Below are positions 18,711 through 27,864 of a stretch of 64,000 nucleotides of DNA, piece after piece. A program made the translations under genes and the position numbers. The stretch is from Candidatus Krumholzibacteriota bacterium (GTDB taxonomy: Bacteria > Krumholzibacteriota > Krumholzibacteriia > Krumholzibacteriales > WJIX01). The DNA lies in assembly GCA_034520215.1 (NCBI GenBank), contig JAXHNR010000001.1:1509512-1573511 (forward strand), written 5' to 3'. A model generated the notes under the pieces. The model was given only the letters and a program-made list of their open reading frames with translations, had not been told where the DNA came from and did no database searches. Position 1 is the stretch's first letter. Each line of letters opens with the position of its first letter.

Positions 18711-19583
18711 CTATTTATCAAGGATCCTCTTCATAGTTATCCCGATATCCGCTGGGGATTGTACAACTTCCACACCACAAGAGCTTAGAGCTTCCATCTT
18801 CTCTTTTGCTGTCCCTTTACCTCCGGCTATAATAGCACCGGCGTGTCCCATCCTTTTTCCCGGCGGGGCTGTGCGCCCGGCTATAAATCCTACAACAGGC
18901 TTATCAAAGGATTCTCTTATATACCGGGCGGCGATCTCTTCATCGTTTCCTCCTATCTCACCTATCATTACAACACCCTTTGTTTCAGGATCATCGCTGA
19001 AAAGCTTCAATGCGTCTATAAATCGCGTTCCCACTATGGGATCTCCTCCAAGACCGATACATGTAGTCTGCCCAAGCCCTTCTTTTGTCAGCTGATCTAC
19101 AGCTTCATAGGTAAGGGTGCCGCTTCGTGATATAACGCCTATACTTCCAGAGCTGTGGATAAAACCGGGCATAATCCCCACTTTGCATTTCCCGGGCGAT
19201 ATAACTCCCGGACAGTTGGGACCTACCAGACGGGTATCTTTCCCCTTTAGATATTCGGTGACGTTTATCATATCGAGCGTAGGTATACCCTCGCTTATAC
19301 ACACTACCAGTTTCACCCCTCCGTCCGCGGCTTCCATGATGGCGTCTGCGGCAAATATCGGGGGTACGAATATTATGGAAGTATCCGCTCCAGTCTCTTT
19401 GACAGCTTCGAAGACAGTATCAAATACGGGTATACCTTCATGAACCCGGCCGCCCTTTCCGGGCGTGACACCCGCGACGACATTGGTGCCGTATTCTACC
19501 ATCTGCTGTGAATGAAATGACCCTTCTTTGCCCGTAAGGCCCTGAACAAGAAGCTTTGTCTTATTACTAACTAAAATACTCAT
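18711..19583 (-). CDS. sucD: succinyl-CoA synthetase alpha subunit
   Basis: A 290-residue alpha subunit. It opens with [17 protein letters not shown], the CoA-binding Rossmann part, contains [20 protein letters not shown], and carries the phosphohistidine in [17 protein letters not shown]. With SucC it interconverts succinyl-CoA and succinate with ATP or GTP. In this block it would connect the fumarate-reductase-like genes (succinate) with the 2-oxoacid:ferredoxin oxidoreductase (succinyl-CoA). sucC ends 25 bases upstream. Confidence 0.96.
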   Translation of the reverse strand: MSILVSNKTKLLVQGLTGKEGSFHSQQMVEYGTNVVAGVTPGKGGRVHEGIPVFDTVFEAVKETGADTSIIFVPPIFAADAIMEAADGGVKLVVCISEGIPTLDMINVTEYLKGKDTRLVGPNCPGVISPGKCKVGIMPGFIHSSGSIGVISRSGTLTYEAVDQLTKEGLGQTTCIGLGGDPIVGTRFIDALKLFSDDPETKGVVMIGEIGGNDEEIAARYIRESFDKPVVGFIAGRTAPPGKRMGHAGAIIAGGKGTAKEKMEALSSCGVEVVQSPADIGITMKRILDK

Positions 19584-19607
19584 TCTATCCTTTTTCTACC
19601 CGGCTGG

Positions 19608-20768
19608 TTAATTCCCCGTCGCTTCAACCGCCTTTCGCGCGGCGTCGGCAAGGTTTTCAGCTACAGTAAACTTAAGATCTGAAGATTGGAGAATTTCCGC
19701 GGCAATATCAGAATTTGTTCCCGCGAGCCTTACTACAACCGGGACTTTAACGTCGAGCCGTTTTGCGGCTTCTATAACTCCGTTAGCCACACGGTCGCAC
19801 CGTACTATTCCGCCGAATATATTTATAAGTACAACCTTTACGTTAGAGTCTGAGAGGAGAATACTGAAAGCCTTCTCCACTCGTTCGGCGGATGCCGCCC
19901 CACCTACATCCAGAAAATTAGCCGGCATTGCCCCGTAGTGCTGAATAATATCCATTGTAGCCATGGCAAGTCCCGCCCCGTTTACCATACATCCAACTTT
20001 TCCGGACAATTTTACATAACTGAGATTATGTTCGGCGGCTTCAATTTCTGCAGGCTCTTCTTCATTAAGATCTCTGAGCCGCGCGATATCCGGATGTTTG
20101 ACTAAAGCGCTGTTATCAAAGTTAACTTTGGCGTCAGCAGCCAGAATCCGTCCGTCTTTAGTTATTACAAGCGGATTTATCTCCGCAAGAGACGCGTCAG
20201 TTTCAATGAAAAGACGATAGAGGTTAAGCAGGATTTTTACTGTCCCCCTCAGGAGTTCCTTCGGCATATTAAGACCAAACGCAATCTTTCTCGCTTGAAA
20301 TGGTCTCAAACCGACAGCGGGGTCTATAAATTCCTTTACTATTTTTTCGGGAGATTCCGAGGCTACAACCTCGATTTCCATCCCCCCCTCTTCAGAAGCT
20401 ATCACAACAACGCGCGATGTCTCTCTGTCTATAACCATCCCGAGATAGAGTTCACTTTCTATTTCAATTGCTTCCTCTACAAGCGCTTTCCGGACAAGTT
20501 TCCCCTCGGGACCCGTCTGATGCGTAACCAGGTTCATTCCAATTATCTTACCCGCCTCTGCTTCTGCCTCTCCGGGGGTTGAAGCCATCTTGATTCCTCC
20601 CCCCTTCCCGCGCCCGCCCGCGTGAATCTGGGCTTTTACGACGACCTGTTTTCCGATCTTACCGGCGGCCCTAAAAGCCTCTTCGGGCGTTTCTGCAACT
20701 TCGCCTTGAGGTACAGAGATGCCGAATTCCGCGAATAGCTCTTTCGCCTGATATTCATGTATTTTCAT
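19608..20768 (-). CDS. sucC: succinyl-CoA synthetase beta subunit
   Basis: A 386-residue beta subunit with an ATP-grasp domain, beginning MKIHEYQAKELFAEFGI and containing VVKAQIHAGGRGKGGG, EINPLVI and NFLDVGGAAS, followed by VLINIFGGIVRCD in the CoA-ligase part. It binds nucleotide and, with SucD, forms the succinyl-CoA synthetase. Placing sucCD inside an Hdr-Mvh-Kor block rather than with other TCA genes is unusual and supports a role in the local succinate to 2-oxoglutarate route. Confidence 0.96.
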   Translation of the reverse strand: MKIHEYQAKELFAEFGISVPQGEVAETPEEAFRAAGKIGKQVVVKAQIHAGGRGKGGGIKMASTPGEAEAEAGKIIGMNLVTHQTGPEGKLVRKALVEEAIEIESELYLGMVIDRETSRVVVIASEEGGMEIEVVASESPEKIVKEFIDPAVGLRPFQARKIAFGLNMPKELLRGTVKILLNLYRLFIETDASLAEINPLVITKDGRILAADAKVNFDNSALVKHPDIARLRDLNEEEPAEIEAAEHNLSYVKLSGKVGCMVNGAGLAMATMDIIQHYGAMPANFLDVGGAASAERVEKAFSILLSDSNVKVVLINIFGGIVRCDRVANGVIEAAKRLDVKVPVVVRLAGTNSDIAAEILQSSDLKFTVAENLADAARKAVEATGN

Positions 20769-20795
20769 AAGACTCTTTCTGAATATCCGCCCGGA

Positions 20796-21221
20796 CTAAA
20801 GAAAAACTTTTTTCTTGGCGGGGTTTTCCCCCATACTCTTTATCTCTTCCGTAAATTCAGTGGTCACCCGCACGAACTTTACACCCTCCGCCGCGGAGAT
20901 CCAGGAAAGCTTTAACCTCTCGGATTCCATCCCGAGCGTGTCGAATATCCGGGTTAAAATCGCGAACCTTCTCCTCGTGAAATAATTCCCCGATTGATAA
21001 TGACAATCTCCGGGATGACAACCCCCTACGAAAACACCGTCGGCCCCGTGAAGAAACGATTTGACCATAAAGACCGGATTAACGCGGCTCGAGCACATAA
21101 CCCTTACAGGAAGTATCGAGGCAGGATACTTCATTCGGTTCGTCCCCGCTAGATCAGCCCCCGAATATGTACACCATTTGCACAGAAAGCTGATTATTTT
21201 CGGTTTAAACTCTTTCGACAT
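20796..21221 (-). CDS. mvhD: hydrogenase iron-sulfur subunit MvhD (second copy)
   Basis: A 141-residue MvhD-family protein with the same cysteine pattern as the copy at 15625: FLCKWCTYSGAD, VMCSSRVNP and GCHPGDCHY. It should carry a [2Fe-2S] cluster and link an HdrA protein to another electron donor. It follows the two FdhB-like genes and precedes sucC with a 27-base gap. ATG 21221 is preferred over TTG 21227 for ribosome-site spacing to GAGAGG. Since no hydrogenase subunit adjoins it, its partner may be the FdhB-like proteins rather than MvhAG. Confidence 0.88.
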   Translation of the reverse strand: MSKEFKPKIISFLCKWCTYSGADLAGTNRMKYPASILPVRVMCSSRVNPVFMVKSFLHGADGVFVGGCHPGDCHYQSGNYFTRRRFAILTRIFDTLGMESERLKLSWISAAEGVKFVRVTTEFTEEIKSMGENPAKKKVFL

Positions 21222-21263
21222 ATTCAACTAACCTCTCATGAAAATAGATAAATAAAAAACGTA

Positions 21264-22367
21264 TCAATCGTTTCCCAGTTCAGACAGTTCATCCTCTTTG
21301 AATATTGTTACTGGTATCTCTTCATCTACATCTCTGCCCGGTATATAATCAAATATCCCGGCGACCTGCTCTCCTGTCTTTCTGAACAAAGTGGAAACCG
21401 GAATATCAGCCGGACATACTTCCGTGCACTGACCGCAGCCGACACATGAAAAACTCATGTGGCTTAATCTTCCAATGTGAAAAAGCACGGTATCCGTAGG
21501 GACCCTCACACCGCCCCTAACGGGCAGCTCATTTGCTATGACCGAGGTATCCGGGTCATAGCCGCAGGATTCAAAATCGCAAAGCACGCATTGACAGATC
21601 GGACATACACGCATGCAGCCGTGACAACCAATGCATCTGCCGAAAAGATCTATCATACCGTCGAGCCCTGAATCTTCTATATTTATCTCCTTGAAATCTT
21701 TTTTCTTCTGTTCACTTCTCTTTTCAAGAAGCGCCTCAAATCTCTTTATCTCTAATTGTCCATCTGATATTTCAGCGTCGAACTCTTCGGTCATAGCCAT
21801 AGATCTTTCAGAATGAAGATACATTAAACACTTACTTCTTAAGTCTTTTTCTCCTAATAAAGAAACTGTAATATCGGCATTCTGCGGGACAAAATGCTCA
21901 CACGAGGCGCATGATTGCCTTATATTTTCGGAATCAACTCCCTTTTCAACAGCTTTCCAGTAACCGGGAAGCAGCTTTTGGCCATTATCCTTTAGAGTTT
22001 TATCAAAAGGGAAAGAACCTCCGCAGGTGTAGGAGATAAGCAAAAAGTCATCAATCGATCCCTGTGAACGCTTGACAAGTTCAACAAAAGATCTTAATTC
22101 ACAAGGTCTTATAACCGCGGCCACAGGTTTTTTCATAGGAGGCAAAGAGGAAATAATCTTCCCTCCATTTACATTCATGAAGGGATGCAGTGGAATCGCG
22201 TCCTCGAGCAGACCGGGTTCGGTAATAAGCGCGTAATCAAAAAACCCTTTACCCGTTGTTTTTCTCAATGTAAAAACCCCGCTCACCTTATCATTTTCAA
22301 GCAGGAATTTCAGCAGCTGGACCAAGCCCTCTTCGGCGCCCTTATCTATACTTAAAATCTGATCCAT
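21264..22367 (-). CDS. FdhB/FrhB-like iron-sulfur flavoprotein subunit (downstream copy)
   Basis: A 367-residue protein related to FrhB/FdhB-type subunits found with HdrA-MvhD complexes. The N-terminal part holds AVIRPCELRSFVEL, the family signature, and a later CASCEHF. The C-terminal part carries two ferredoxin-like clusters (CIGCHGCMRVCP with CQCVLC, and CVGCGQCTEVCP). Members bind FAD and several [4Fe-4S] clusters and exchange electrons with a nicotinamide, F420 or another redox partner. The preceding gene is a paralogue (same layout, 11 bases apart), so the two may form a heterodimer. GGAG lies nine bases before the ATG. Confidence 0.8.
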   Translation of the reverse strand: MDQILSIDKGAEEGLVQLLKFLLENDKVSGVFTLRKTTGKGFFDYALITEPGLLEDAIPLHPFMNVNGGKIISSLPPMKKPVAAVIRPCELRSFVELVKRSQGSIDDFLLISYTCGGSFPFDKTLKDNGQKLLPGYWKAVEKGVDSENIRQSCASCEHFVPQNADITVSLLGEKDLRSKCLMYLHSERSMAMTEEFDAEISDGQLEIKRFEALLEKRSEQKKKDFKEINIEDSGLDGMIDLFGRCIGCHGCMRVCPICQCVLCDFESCGYDPDTSVIANELPVRGGVRVPTDTVLFHIGRLSHMSFSCVGCGQCTEVCPADIPVSTLFRKTGEQVAGIFDYIPGRDVDEEIPVTIFKEDELSELGND

Positions 22368-22378
22368 TCCTATATCTC

Positions 22379-23527
22379 CTAACCTTCCGCTCCCTTAACC
22401 AGGTCATTTATTCCTTTTTCTTCCTCTTCCCTGTAAGTTTTCAAGGGGATTGGTTCTCCCTTATCTTCTCCGCTCCTGTAGTTGAATGTATCCTGCGTGC
22501 GATCAGCCACATAACTGAAAATGTCGGCTACAGGAATCGACACCGGGCACGCGTCTGTGCATAAACCGCAGGAAACACAGGAGAGACTCATATGCGACAT
22601 TCTTCCGATATGAAACATAACCCTGTCAGCCGGCAGGGAAACAGCCCCGCGGCTTTCCGTTCTAAGTAAAACAGATCCGGCGTCAGGCTTGGAGGTTTCA
22701 GATTCAAAATAACACTGCCTGCAATAACAGACGGGGCAAACGCTCTGGCAGTTATGACACCCTGTACAATCAGCGAAGGTCTCTGCCAGACGGTCAAATC
22801 CCTCAACCATCCCTTTTACTTTTTTAAATCTTTCTTTTCTCCTTTTTATCTGCTCTTTCTTGAGCTCTTCGATATTTTCTTTCCAGCTTGAAATATCCAC
22901 TGAAGGTTCTATATCCATTTTCTTTAAAAGAGCCGAGCCCTTTTTGCTCGCGGGGATCAGAAGAATATTCTCGCCGCTCCGGCCGGAAAAGGCAAAATGC
23001 AGGTCCGAGGCGGGCAGCATGGAAAAATCATCACAAATCCGGCAAACCTGTTTTACCGATTCTACATCACGGCCGGTTTTTGCCAGCACCGAATCAAACG
23101 TCTTCTCTCCCTTTACTGGATCTTTTATGTAGTCTGAGAGCGGCAGAGCGCCCGGGCAGTCATAACTTATAAGCGTGACCGACTCCAGTCTCACCTGATT
23201 TAACTTAGACAGCTCTATCGCGGCTCGGATCTCGCAAGGCCTCATCAGAGCTGCTATTCTGATACTCTCCTCACCTTTTCTGCTGCAGCTGCTCAGGGCA
23301 TTCGCGCCCTGAACGGGCATAACGGGAGCGACGGGACCTGCGTCGTCCAGCAAATTCTCATCATTTACTAAAACCCAGGCGTATGAATCTTCCGAAGGAA
23401 CTCTCATAGGGATCAGAACCGCGTCAAAATCTTCCCGCGACAGTAATTCCTTGAGAAAAACAAGGATAGCCTCCCTTATCCCCTTTTTATTTGAAATATC
23501 CGCTCCTTTAATACTGGTCTTTATCAC
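22379..23527 (-). CDS. FdhB/FrhB-like iron-sulfur flavoprotein subunit (upstream copy)
   Basis: A 382-residue paralogue of the next gene, with the matching signature AALMRPCEIRAAIEL, a CRICDDF motif, and C-terminal clusters CTGCHNCQSVCP with CYCRQC, and CVSCGLCTDACP. The start is GTG 23527, with GGAG six bases upstream. The pair, together with the two HdrA-like genes and two MvhD genes around it, looks like a soluble HdrA-based electron-transfer complex that lacks HdrB and HdrC. The electron donor or acceptor (NAD(P)H, formate or another) cannot be read from sequence. Confidence 0.8.
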   Translation of the reverse strand: MIKTSIKGADISNKKGIREAILVFLKELLSREDFDAVLIPMRVPSEDSYAWVLVNDENLLDDAGPVAPVMPVQGANALSSCSRKGEESIRIAALMRPCEIRAAIELSKLNQVRLESVTLISYDCPGALPLSDYIKDPVKGEKTFDSVLAKTGRDVESVKQVCRICDDFSMLPASDLHFAFSGRSGENILLIPASKKGSALLKKMDIEPSVDISSWKENIEELKKEQIKRRKERFKKVKGMVEGFDRLAETFADCTGCHNCQSVCPVCYCRQCYFESETSKPDAGSVLLRTESRGAVSLPADRVMFHIGRMSHMSLSCVSCGLCTDACPVSIPVADIFSYVADRTQDTFNYRSGEDKGEPIPLKTYREEEEKGINDLVKGAEG

Positions 23528-23539
23528 CCATATCTCCTT

Positions 23540-25228
23540 CTATCTGATTGCTTCGATAATTTCCCGGTATATCTGGGGGCTGGTAAAGTGCTTTGCCCGA
23601 ATCGCTCCTGAAGGACAACTGCCCGCGCAATTACCGCATCCCCTGCAGACAGCTTCATTCACAACACATACCCCCCTCTCGCCGTCGAATATGATAGCGC
23701 CGTAAGGACATATTTCCATGCATGTCTGACATCCCACGCAGAAATCCTCCAGAATTTCAGAAACTTTAACTTCGGGAACTATCTTTTTCCCCGGTATCAG
23801 ACGCGCGGCAATTTTACCGCTTGCCGCCTGAGCCTGAAGCATCGATTCTGATATCCCGGCAGGACCGCGGCAGGCGCCCGTTATGAAGATTCCCTCTATC
23901 GAGGTCTCGACCGGGTTGAGCTGCTGGTGTTCCTCTTTGAAAAAACCTGTTTCGCTGAGAGGAATATTTAAAAGCTCCGCCAGGTTTTCAGTTCCCTTCC
24001 CGGCTTCCATGGCGGGAGACAGAATTACCATATCAACATCAGCTTCATTCTTTTTCTTATCGATTTCTGTGTACTCTATGTGTGTGCCTTTTATCTTTAC
24101 ATCAGCGGTCCTTATAAACTCCGTTCCGCCTCCCCTGACCTCTTCAAAAAAGTCCTGATCCTGCTGATGAGGAAGACACAGGTCTCTGTAAAAATCCTTG
24201 ATTTCAATTGAATCGGACTGCTTACGCAGGAAAGAGGCTAGTTTCAGCATGTAATTACAGCATATCTGAGAGCAGTAGCCCTTTTCCTCCCTGCCCACAC
24301 AGTGGATCAGCCCCACAGACTCCGGCTCCTTGCCGGATCTTAAGGTGACCTTCCCTTCACTTTTGATCATATCCTCAATCTCAAGCGAGGTGTATACTTC
24401 ATTATCTTTCTTGTATTTATATTGAGATAATTTAGCCGCATCGGTAAGTTCAAACCCCGTGGCGGCAACTATAGCTCCCACTGTAAATTCAGTTTCTGAC
24501 CTGTCATCTCTTGAGCAGTTTAAACTGATCTCAAAATTACCGAAGAATCCCACGGCGCTTTCAAGCTCGGTCTCGGTAAAAATATCTATGTTTTCATCTT
24601 TTATGACTTCTTCTATCTTCTTTCCAATAATATCAGAACTTCCTCCCTGACGCGGAAGAAGCTTCTTGAATTTCGCGGCTTTCCCGCCCAATTCGGCGCT
24701 CTTCTCCACCAGATATACTTTTCTTTTTTCTCCGGCTAAGGAAAGCGCGGTTTCAATCCCCGAAATTCCGCCTCCTATCACCAAGACATCGGGATTACTG
24801 TCGAGTTCTTTCTCAAAAAGTTCGGACTGCTTGAGCACTCTGCCGATAGCTCCCCGTATATACTGAATCGCCTTTCTTGTGGCTTTTTCCTTATCGGGAA
24901 TCATCCACGCGCACTGCTCCCGGATATTTACCATCTTATACAAATAGGGATTTAAATTTGTCTTTTTACATATGTTGATGAATGTGGAGTCATGATCTCT
25001 CGGTGAGCAGGCGGCGACAACCAGATGTGAATATTCATTCTCCCTGATCTCCCGTTCCAGATATTCTTTGCCTTCGTTGGAGCACAGAAGCTTGAAGCGC
25101 TTTACCACAAGCTCCTCATTCTGAAACGCCTCCAGAGAGGGCAAAGTATCTATTATTGCATCGATCTCAATATTATCAGCGATATTGGGACCGCACTCAC
25201 AGATATAAACACCTATCTTCGCGCTCAT
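23540..25228 (-). CDS. HdrA-like flavoprotein with N-terminal domain and C-terminal ferredoxin
   Basis: A 562-residue HdrA-family protein. It has the N-terminal HdrA domain (IGVYICECGPNIADNIEI through NIREQCAW), the FAD fold (VLVIGGGISGIETALSLA) and a C-terminal 2[4Fe-4S] ferredoxin (CVGCQTCMEICP; CRGCGNCAGSCP). The mid-protein cluster block of ordinary HdrA is missing: where others have a Cys-rich segment this one reads LLPRQGGSSDIIGKK. The next gene has the opposite set of parts, so the two probably form a heterodimer that shares the HdrA functions. The pairing recalls QmoA/QmoB and split HdrA proteins. It overlaps the preceding gene's stop by four bases. Confidence 0.88.
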   Translation of the reverse strand: MSAKIGVYICECGPNIADNIEIDAIIDTLPSLEAFQNEELVVKRFKLLCSNEGKEYLEREIRENEYSHLVVAACSPRDHDSTFINICKKTNLNPYLYKMVNIREQCAWMIPDKEKATRKAIQYIRGAIGRVLKQSELFEKELDSNPDVLVIGGGISGIETALSLAGEKRKVYLVEKSAELGGKAAKFKKLLPRQGGSSDIIGKKIEEVIKDENIDIFTETELESAVGFFGNFEISLNCSRDDRSETEFTVGAIVAATGFELTDAAKLSQYKYKKDNEVYTSLEIEDMIKSEGKVTLRSGKEPESVGLIHCVGREEKGYCSQICCNYMLKLASFLRKQSDSIEIKDFYRDLCLPHQQDQDFFEEVRGGGTEFIRTADVKIKGTHIEYTEIDKKKNEADVDMVILSPAMEAGKGTENLAELLNIPLSETGFFKEEHQQLNPVETSIEGIFITGACRGPAGISESMLQAQAASGKIAARLIPGKKIVPEVKVSEILEDFCVGCQTCMEICPYGAIIFDGERGVCVVNEAVCRGCGNCAGSCPSGAIRAKHFTSPQIYREIIEAIR

Positions 25229-26532
25229 TCTTTCACTTTCCCTTTTATTTTATTAAGCGAAAGCGCTCTTCCAACGGCGGCTTCCGCCTGTATAACAGAA
25301 TTCTGCATATCCTTAGGCCCTTCCGCGCAGCCAACGACAAAAATGCCGGGCCTTGATGTCTCCACGGTGCCTACATTTTCATTTCTTGTAAGAAAAAAAC
25401 CTTTGCTGTCGAGTTCTATGCCAAGAATCCCGCCAAGCTCTTCCGACTCTTTAGTCGGAACCATCGCGTTTTCTAAAATAACCATATCCACACTCAGTGA
25501 TTCCGGCGCTCCGTTTCCTTCGGCTAGATTCACCTTAATTTTACCACCACTTTCCTTGATATTTACCTGTTGAGGTGAAGATTGAAAAATAAAGTTTCCA
25601 CCCTCATCCTTTATCCTCTTATAGAAGTTCTGATATGTCTTTTTCGGCATGCAGAGATCAGAATATATGTTATATACCTTCGCCTCCGGGAGCTTGCTCT
25701 TTATAAAATGAGAATACTTAAACGAATCCATGCAGCATATTCCCGAGCAATAACCGAGCTCTTCTCTGCCCACACAGTTTATAATCGCAACCGATTCGGG
25801 TGATTTCTCTCCGTCACGAAGCAGCAATTGGCCGGAAGTGGGACCGTTCGAAGCGAAGAGTCTTTCAAACTCCATCGATGTGTAAACACCCGGAAACTTT
25901 CCGTAGCCCAGATTTGAAAGTTTGCCGGCGTCGAACAAGTCGAATCCGGTAGCCACAATAATAGCCTTCACATTGACCTGAACTTCGCTGTTTTTTTCCG
26001 AAAAATCAATCGCTCCAAAAACGCAAGCCTCCGCGCAGGCATTACATTCCTTTTTACCACTGATATTCAGGCAGTGATCGGGATCGATAGCGGGAACATT
26101 CGGAAGTGATCCCTCGCAGGGCACATAAATGGCTTTCTTCTCCGTGAGGTTTTCCTCCCATTCATTCTTCAGCGTAACGGGGCAGGGCTCATAACACATT
26201 CCGCAGCCGATACAGTCTGTGAGGCTTACGTATCTTGCCTTTTTATCAATCGTAACATTAAAATCCCCCGCTTCACCCTCAACATCTTTAACCTCACTTA
26301 AGGTCATTACATCGATATCGGGATTCTGAAGAATATCCTGCTGAATAGGAGCGATCATACAGGTTGAACACTCAAGATTTGGAAAACTGTCTTCATTCTT
26401 GATAGTATTCCCGCCCGTAATGGGAGATTTTTCGACAAGCAATACACTTTTACCCGCCTTCGCGAGGAGCAGGCTCGCCTCCATACCGGCTATTCCGGCT
26501 CCTATGATAAGAATTTTATCTTTATCGTTCAT
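25225..26532 (-). CDS. HdrA-like flavoprotein lacking N-terminal and ferredoxin domains
   Basis: A 435-residue HdrA-family protein that starts directly at the FAD fold (ILIIGAGIAGMEASLLLA), keeps the mid-protein clusters (NLECSTC; CIGCGMCYEPCP; CNACAEACVFGA) and ends soon after VVGCAEGPKDM. It lacks the N-terminal HdrA domain and the C-terminal ferredoxin, both of which the following 562-residue protein carries. The two genes overlap by four bases. QmoA-like proteins are of similar length, but no qmoC or aprAB gene is present, so I do not call it QmoA. A bifurcating or confurcating role is plausible but not shown. Confidence 0.87.
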   Translation of the reverse strand: MNDKDKILIIGAGIAGMEASLLLAKAGKSVLLVEKSPITGGNTIKNEDSFPNLECSTCMIAPIQQDILQNPDIDVMTLSEVKDVEGEAGDFNVTIDKKARYVSLTDCIGCGMCYEPCPVTLKNEWEENLTEKKAIYVPCEGSLPNVPAIDPDHCLNISGKKECNACAEACVFGAIDFSEKNSEVQVNVKAIIVATGFDLFDAGKLSNLGYGKFPGVYTSMEFERLFASNGPTSGQLLLRDGEKSPESVAIINCVGREELGYCSGICCMDSFKYSHFIKSKLPEAKVYNIYSDLCMPKKTYQNFYKRIKDEGGNFIFQSSPQQVNIKESGGKIKVNLAEGNGAPESLSVDMVILENAMVPTKESEELGGILGIELDSKGFFLTRNENVGTVETSRPGIFVVGCAEGPKDMQNSVIQAEAAVGRALSLNKIKGKVKE

Positions 26533-26582
26533 TTTATTAACTCTCGTTTTTCAGTCCGTCTTATCTTCTCCCATGACACGCG

Positions 26583-27032
26583 CTAAATATACGGATTGCC
26601 GCTTAAGGGATTAGGACCGATATTTCTGATTTTCTCAGTAAAATCATTGACAACTTCGGCATACCTGTTCCCTTCAGATGCCGATATCCAGGATAACTGA
26701 ACCCTTTCCGGATCGAGCTTAAGGGTTTTCATTATATCTTTCAGCAGGGCGTACCTTCTCCTGGTATAGTAATTTCCCTTGTCGTAATGGCAGTCCCCCG
26801 GATGGCATCCTCCGATCAATATTCCGTCGGCCCCGTTGAAAAATGTCGTCAGAATCATATTAGAATCGATCCTGCTCGAACACATCACTCTGATAACCGT
26901 AAAATCAGGAGAAATCTCGAGTTTCGAGGAACCAGCCATGTCCGCGGCGGCGTAAGTGCACCAGTTACACAGATATCCAACTATCTTGGGTGTAAACTTC
27001 TCTTTTACATCGGATTTCATTCGATATTCCAT
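26583..27032 (-). CDS. mvhD: hydrogenase iron-sulfur subunit MvhD (third copy)
   Basis: A 149-residue MvhD-family protein with YLCNWCTYAAAD, VMCSSRIDS and GCHPGDCHY. It is the first gene of the MvhD-HdrA-HdrA-FdhB-like-FdhB-like-MvhD group, so it likely delivers or takes electrons at the HdrA pair through its [2Fe-2S] cluster. ATG 27032 and ATG 27020 are both possible starts; neither has a strong ribosome site. A 79-base gap separates it from tusA. Confidence 0.88.
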   Translation of the reverse strand: MEYRMKSDVKEKFTPKIVGYLCNWCTYAAADMAGSSKLEISPDFTVIRVMCSSRIDSNMILTTFFNGADGILIGGCHPGDCHYDKGNYYTRRRYALLKDIMKTLKLDPERVQLSWISASEGNRYAEVVNDFTEKIRNIGPNPLSGNPYI

Positions 27033-27111
27033 TCTAATGGCAATCCATTTGCAACTCAGTTAATTACATGTTAATACTACTCGCTTAACATCATTTCAGA
27101 CAGATTATCAG

Positions 27112-27336
27112 CTAAATCTGTATCTGCGCGGAATGTTTACCCTCTCCGTCGGTTGTACACATAAGCAGAGTTTTGCCGGTCTTTTCACACCAGGCCTTTA
27201 TGTCATCGGGAAAAGATGAGCAATCCGCGACAACTTCCAGTGTATCTCCCTCTGAAAGCTGAGGCAGCATTGTGGCAACCTTCAAAATCGGTTGGGGACA
27301 TTTCATTCCGAGAGCGTCGAGTTTCTTTACAGCCAT
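27112..27336 (-). CDS. tusA: TusA-family sulfur carrier protein
   Basis: A 74-residue TusA/SirA-like protein. The active CPxP motif is MKCPQPILK with Cys13, the residue that carries persulfide sulfur. The fold pattern (VKKLDALGMKCP, then LEVVADCSSFPDDIKAWCEKTG) matches TusA. It follows a DsrE-family gene, the usual partner in sulfur relay. Here the pair sits between korC and an mvhD gene, so it may supply sulfur for Fe-S or thiol chemistry of the neighbouring enzymes or mark a link to sulfur metabolism. No dsr, sox or full sHdr set is in the window. Confidence 0.9.
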   Translation of the reverse strand: MAVKKLDALGMKCPQPILKVATMLPQLSEGDTLEVVADCSSFPDDIKAWCEKTGKTLLMCTTDGEGKHSAQIQI

Positions 27337-27374
27337 TCTATCCTCCTTGTTGTTAATAATGCCTTTTTAACTGA

Positions 27375-27416
27375 GACGGCCGGAGCCCGCGGGATTCAAT
27401 CCGCGGCCGAACCGTC
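27375..27416 (-). terminator. strong hairpin between the DsrE-family gene and tusA
   Basis: Outer arms GACGG and CCGTC and inner arms CCGCGGAT and ATCC(C)GCGG form a GC-rich stem-loop in the 93-base gap between the two genes. On the minus strand it is not followed by a T-run, so it is more likely an attenuating or RNA-processing hairpin than a full terminator. Confidence 0.45.
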
Positions 27417-27429
27417 ACTCACTAACGAT

Positions 27430-27789
27430 TTAAAAAGAAAACGTTAAAGTCGCGTCTTTTGATTCATTTATAAATGTTGTCGCGCCGACAACTTCTGTTC
27501 CTTCCGCCAGATCATCTTCCGTAAAGTCATGGACGTCAAATGCCAGTTCACATACCATGAGACGGCCACCAAGAGCGAGCAGACTGTCGAACATATCCTC
27601 AAGATCGGGCAATGCCTCTGCCTTCTCATTTAATTCTTTTATGGCTCCCTTCTTCATTGCGGGGGATCCTCCGGGAGTGAAGAAAATAATAACATCATCA
27701 CCGCTCGCGGCGGCCGATGATCCCAAAATGAAGGGGGGATACACGTTCTTAGGTTCAGAACCATTTACCGTAATAGCAACTTTCGCCAT
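27430..27789 (-). CDS. DsrE-family protein
   Basis: A 119-residue DsrE/DsrF-like protein with the fold pattern VAITVNGSEPKN, DDVIIFFTPGGSPA and LLALGGRLMVCELAFD. The single conserved-position Cys80 matches the sulfur-binding Cys of DsrE. Proteins of this family hand persulfide sulfur to or from TusA, encoded next. It lies 75 bases after korC in the same direction. Its part in the Kor/Hdr block is inferred from position only. Confidence 0.82.
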   Translation of the reverse strand: MAKVAITVNGSEPKNVYPPFILGSSAAASGDDVIIFFTPGGSPAMKKGAIKELNEKAEALPDLEDMFDSLLALGGRLMVCELAFDVHDFTEDDLAEGTEVVGATTFINESKDATLTFSF

Positions 27790-27864
27790 TTTTTCCTACT
27801 CCTTTTTTTTTAGATCTATAAAATTCCGCCCATTAACTCACTGCTTCCGGCGGCGGAATCTCAA

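Noticed and set aside
23540..26532. HdrA pair as QmoAB of sulfate reduction
   Set aside because: No qmoC, aprAB, sat or dsrAB gene is present; MvhD is separate instead of fused to a QmoB-like protein, and FdhB-like genes follow.
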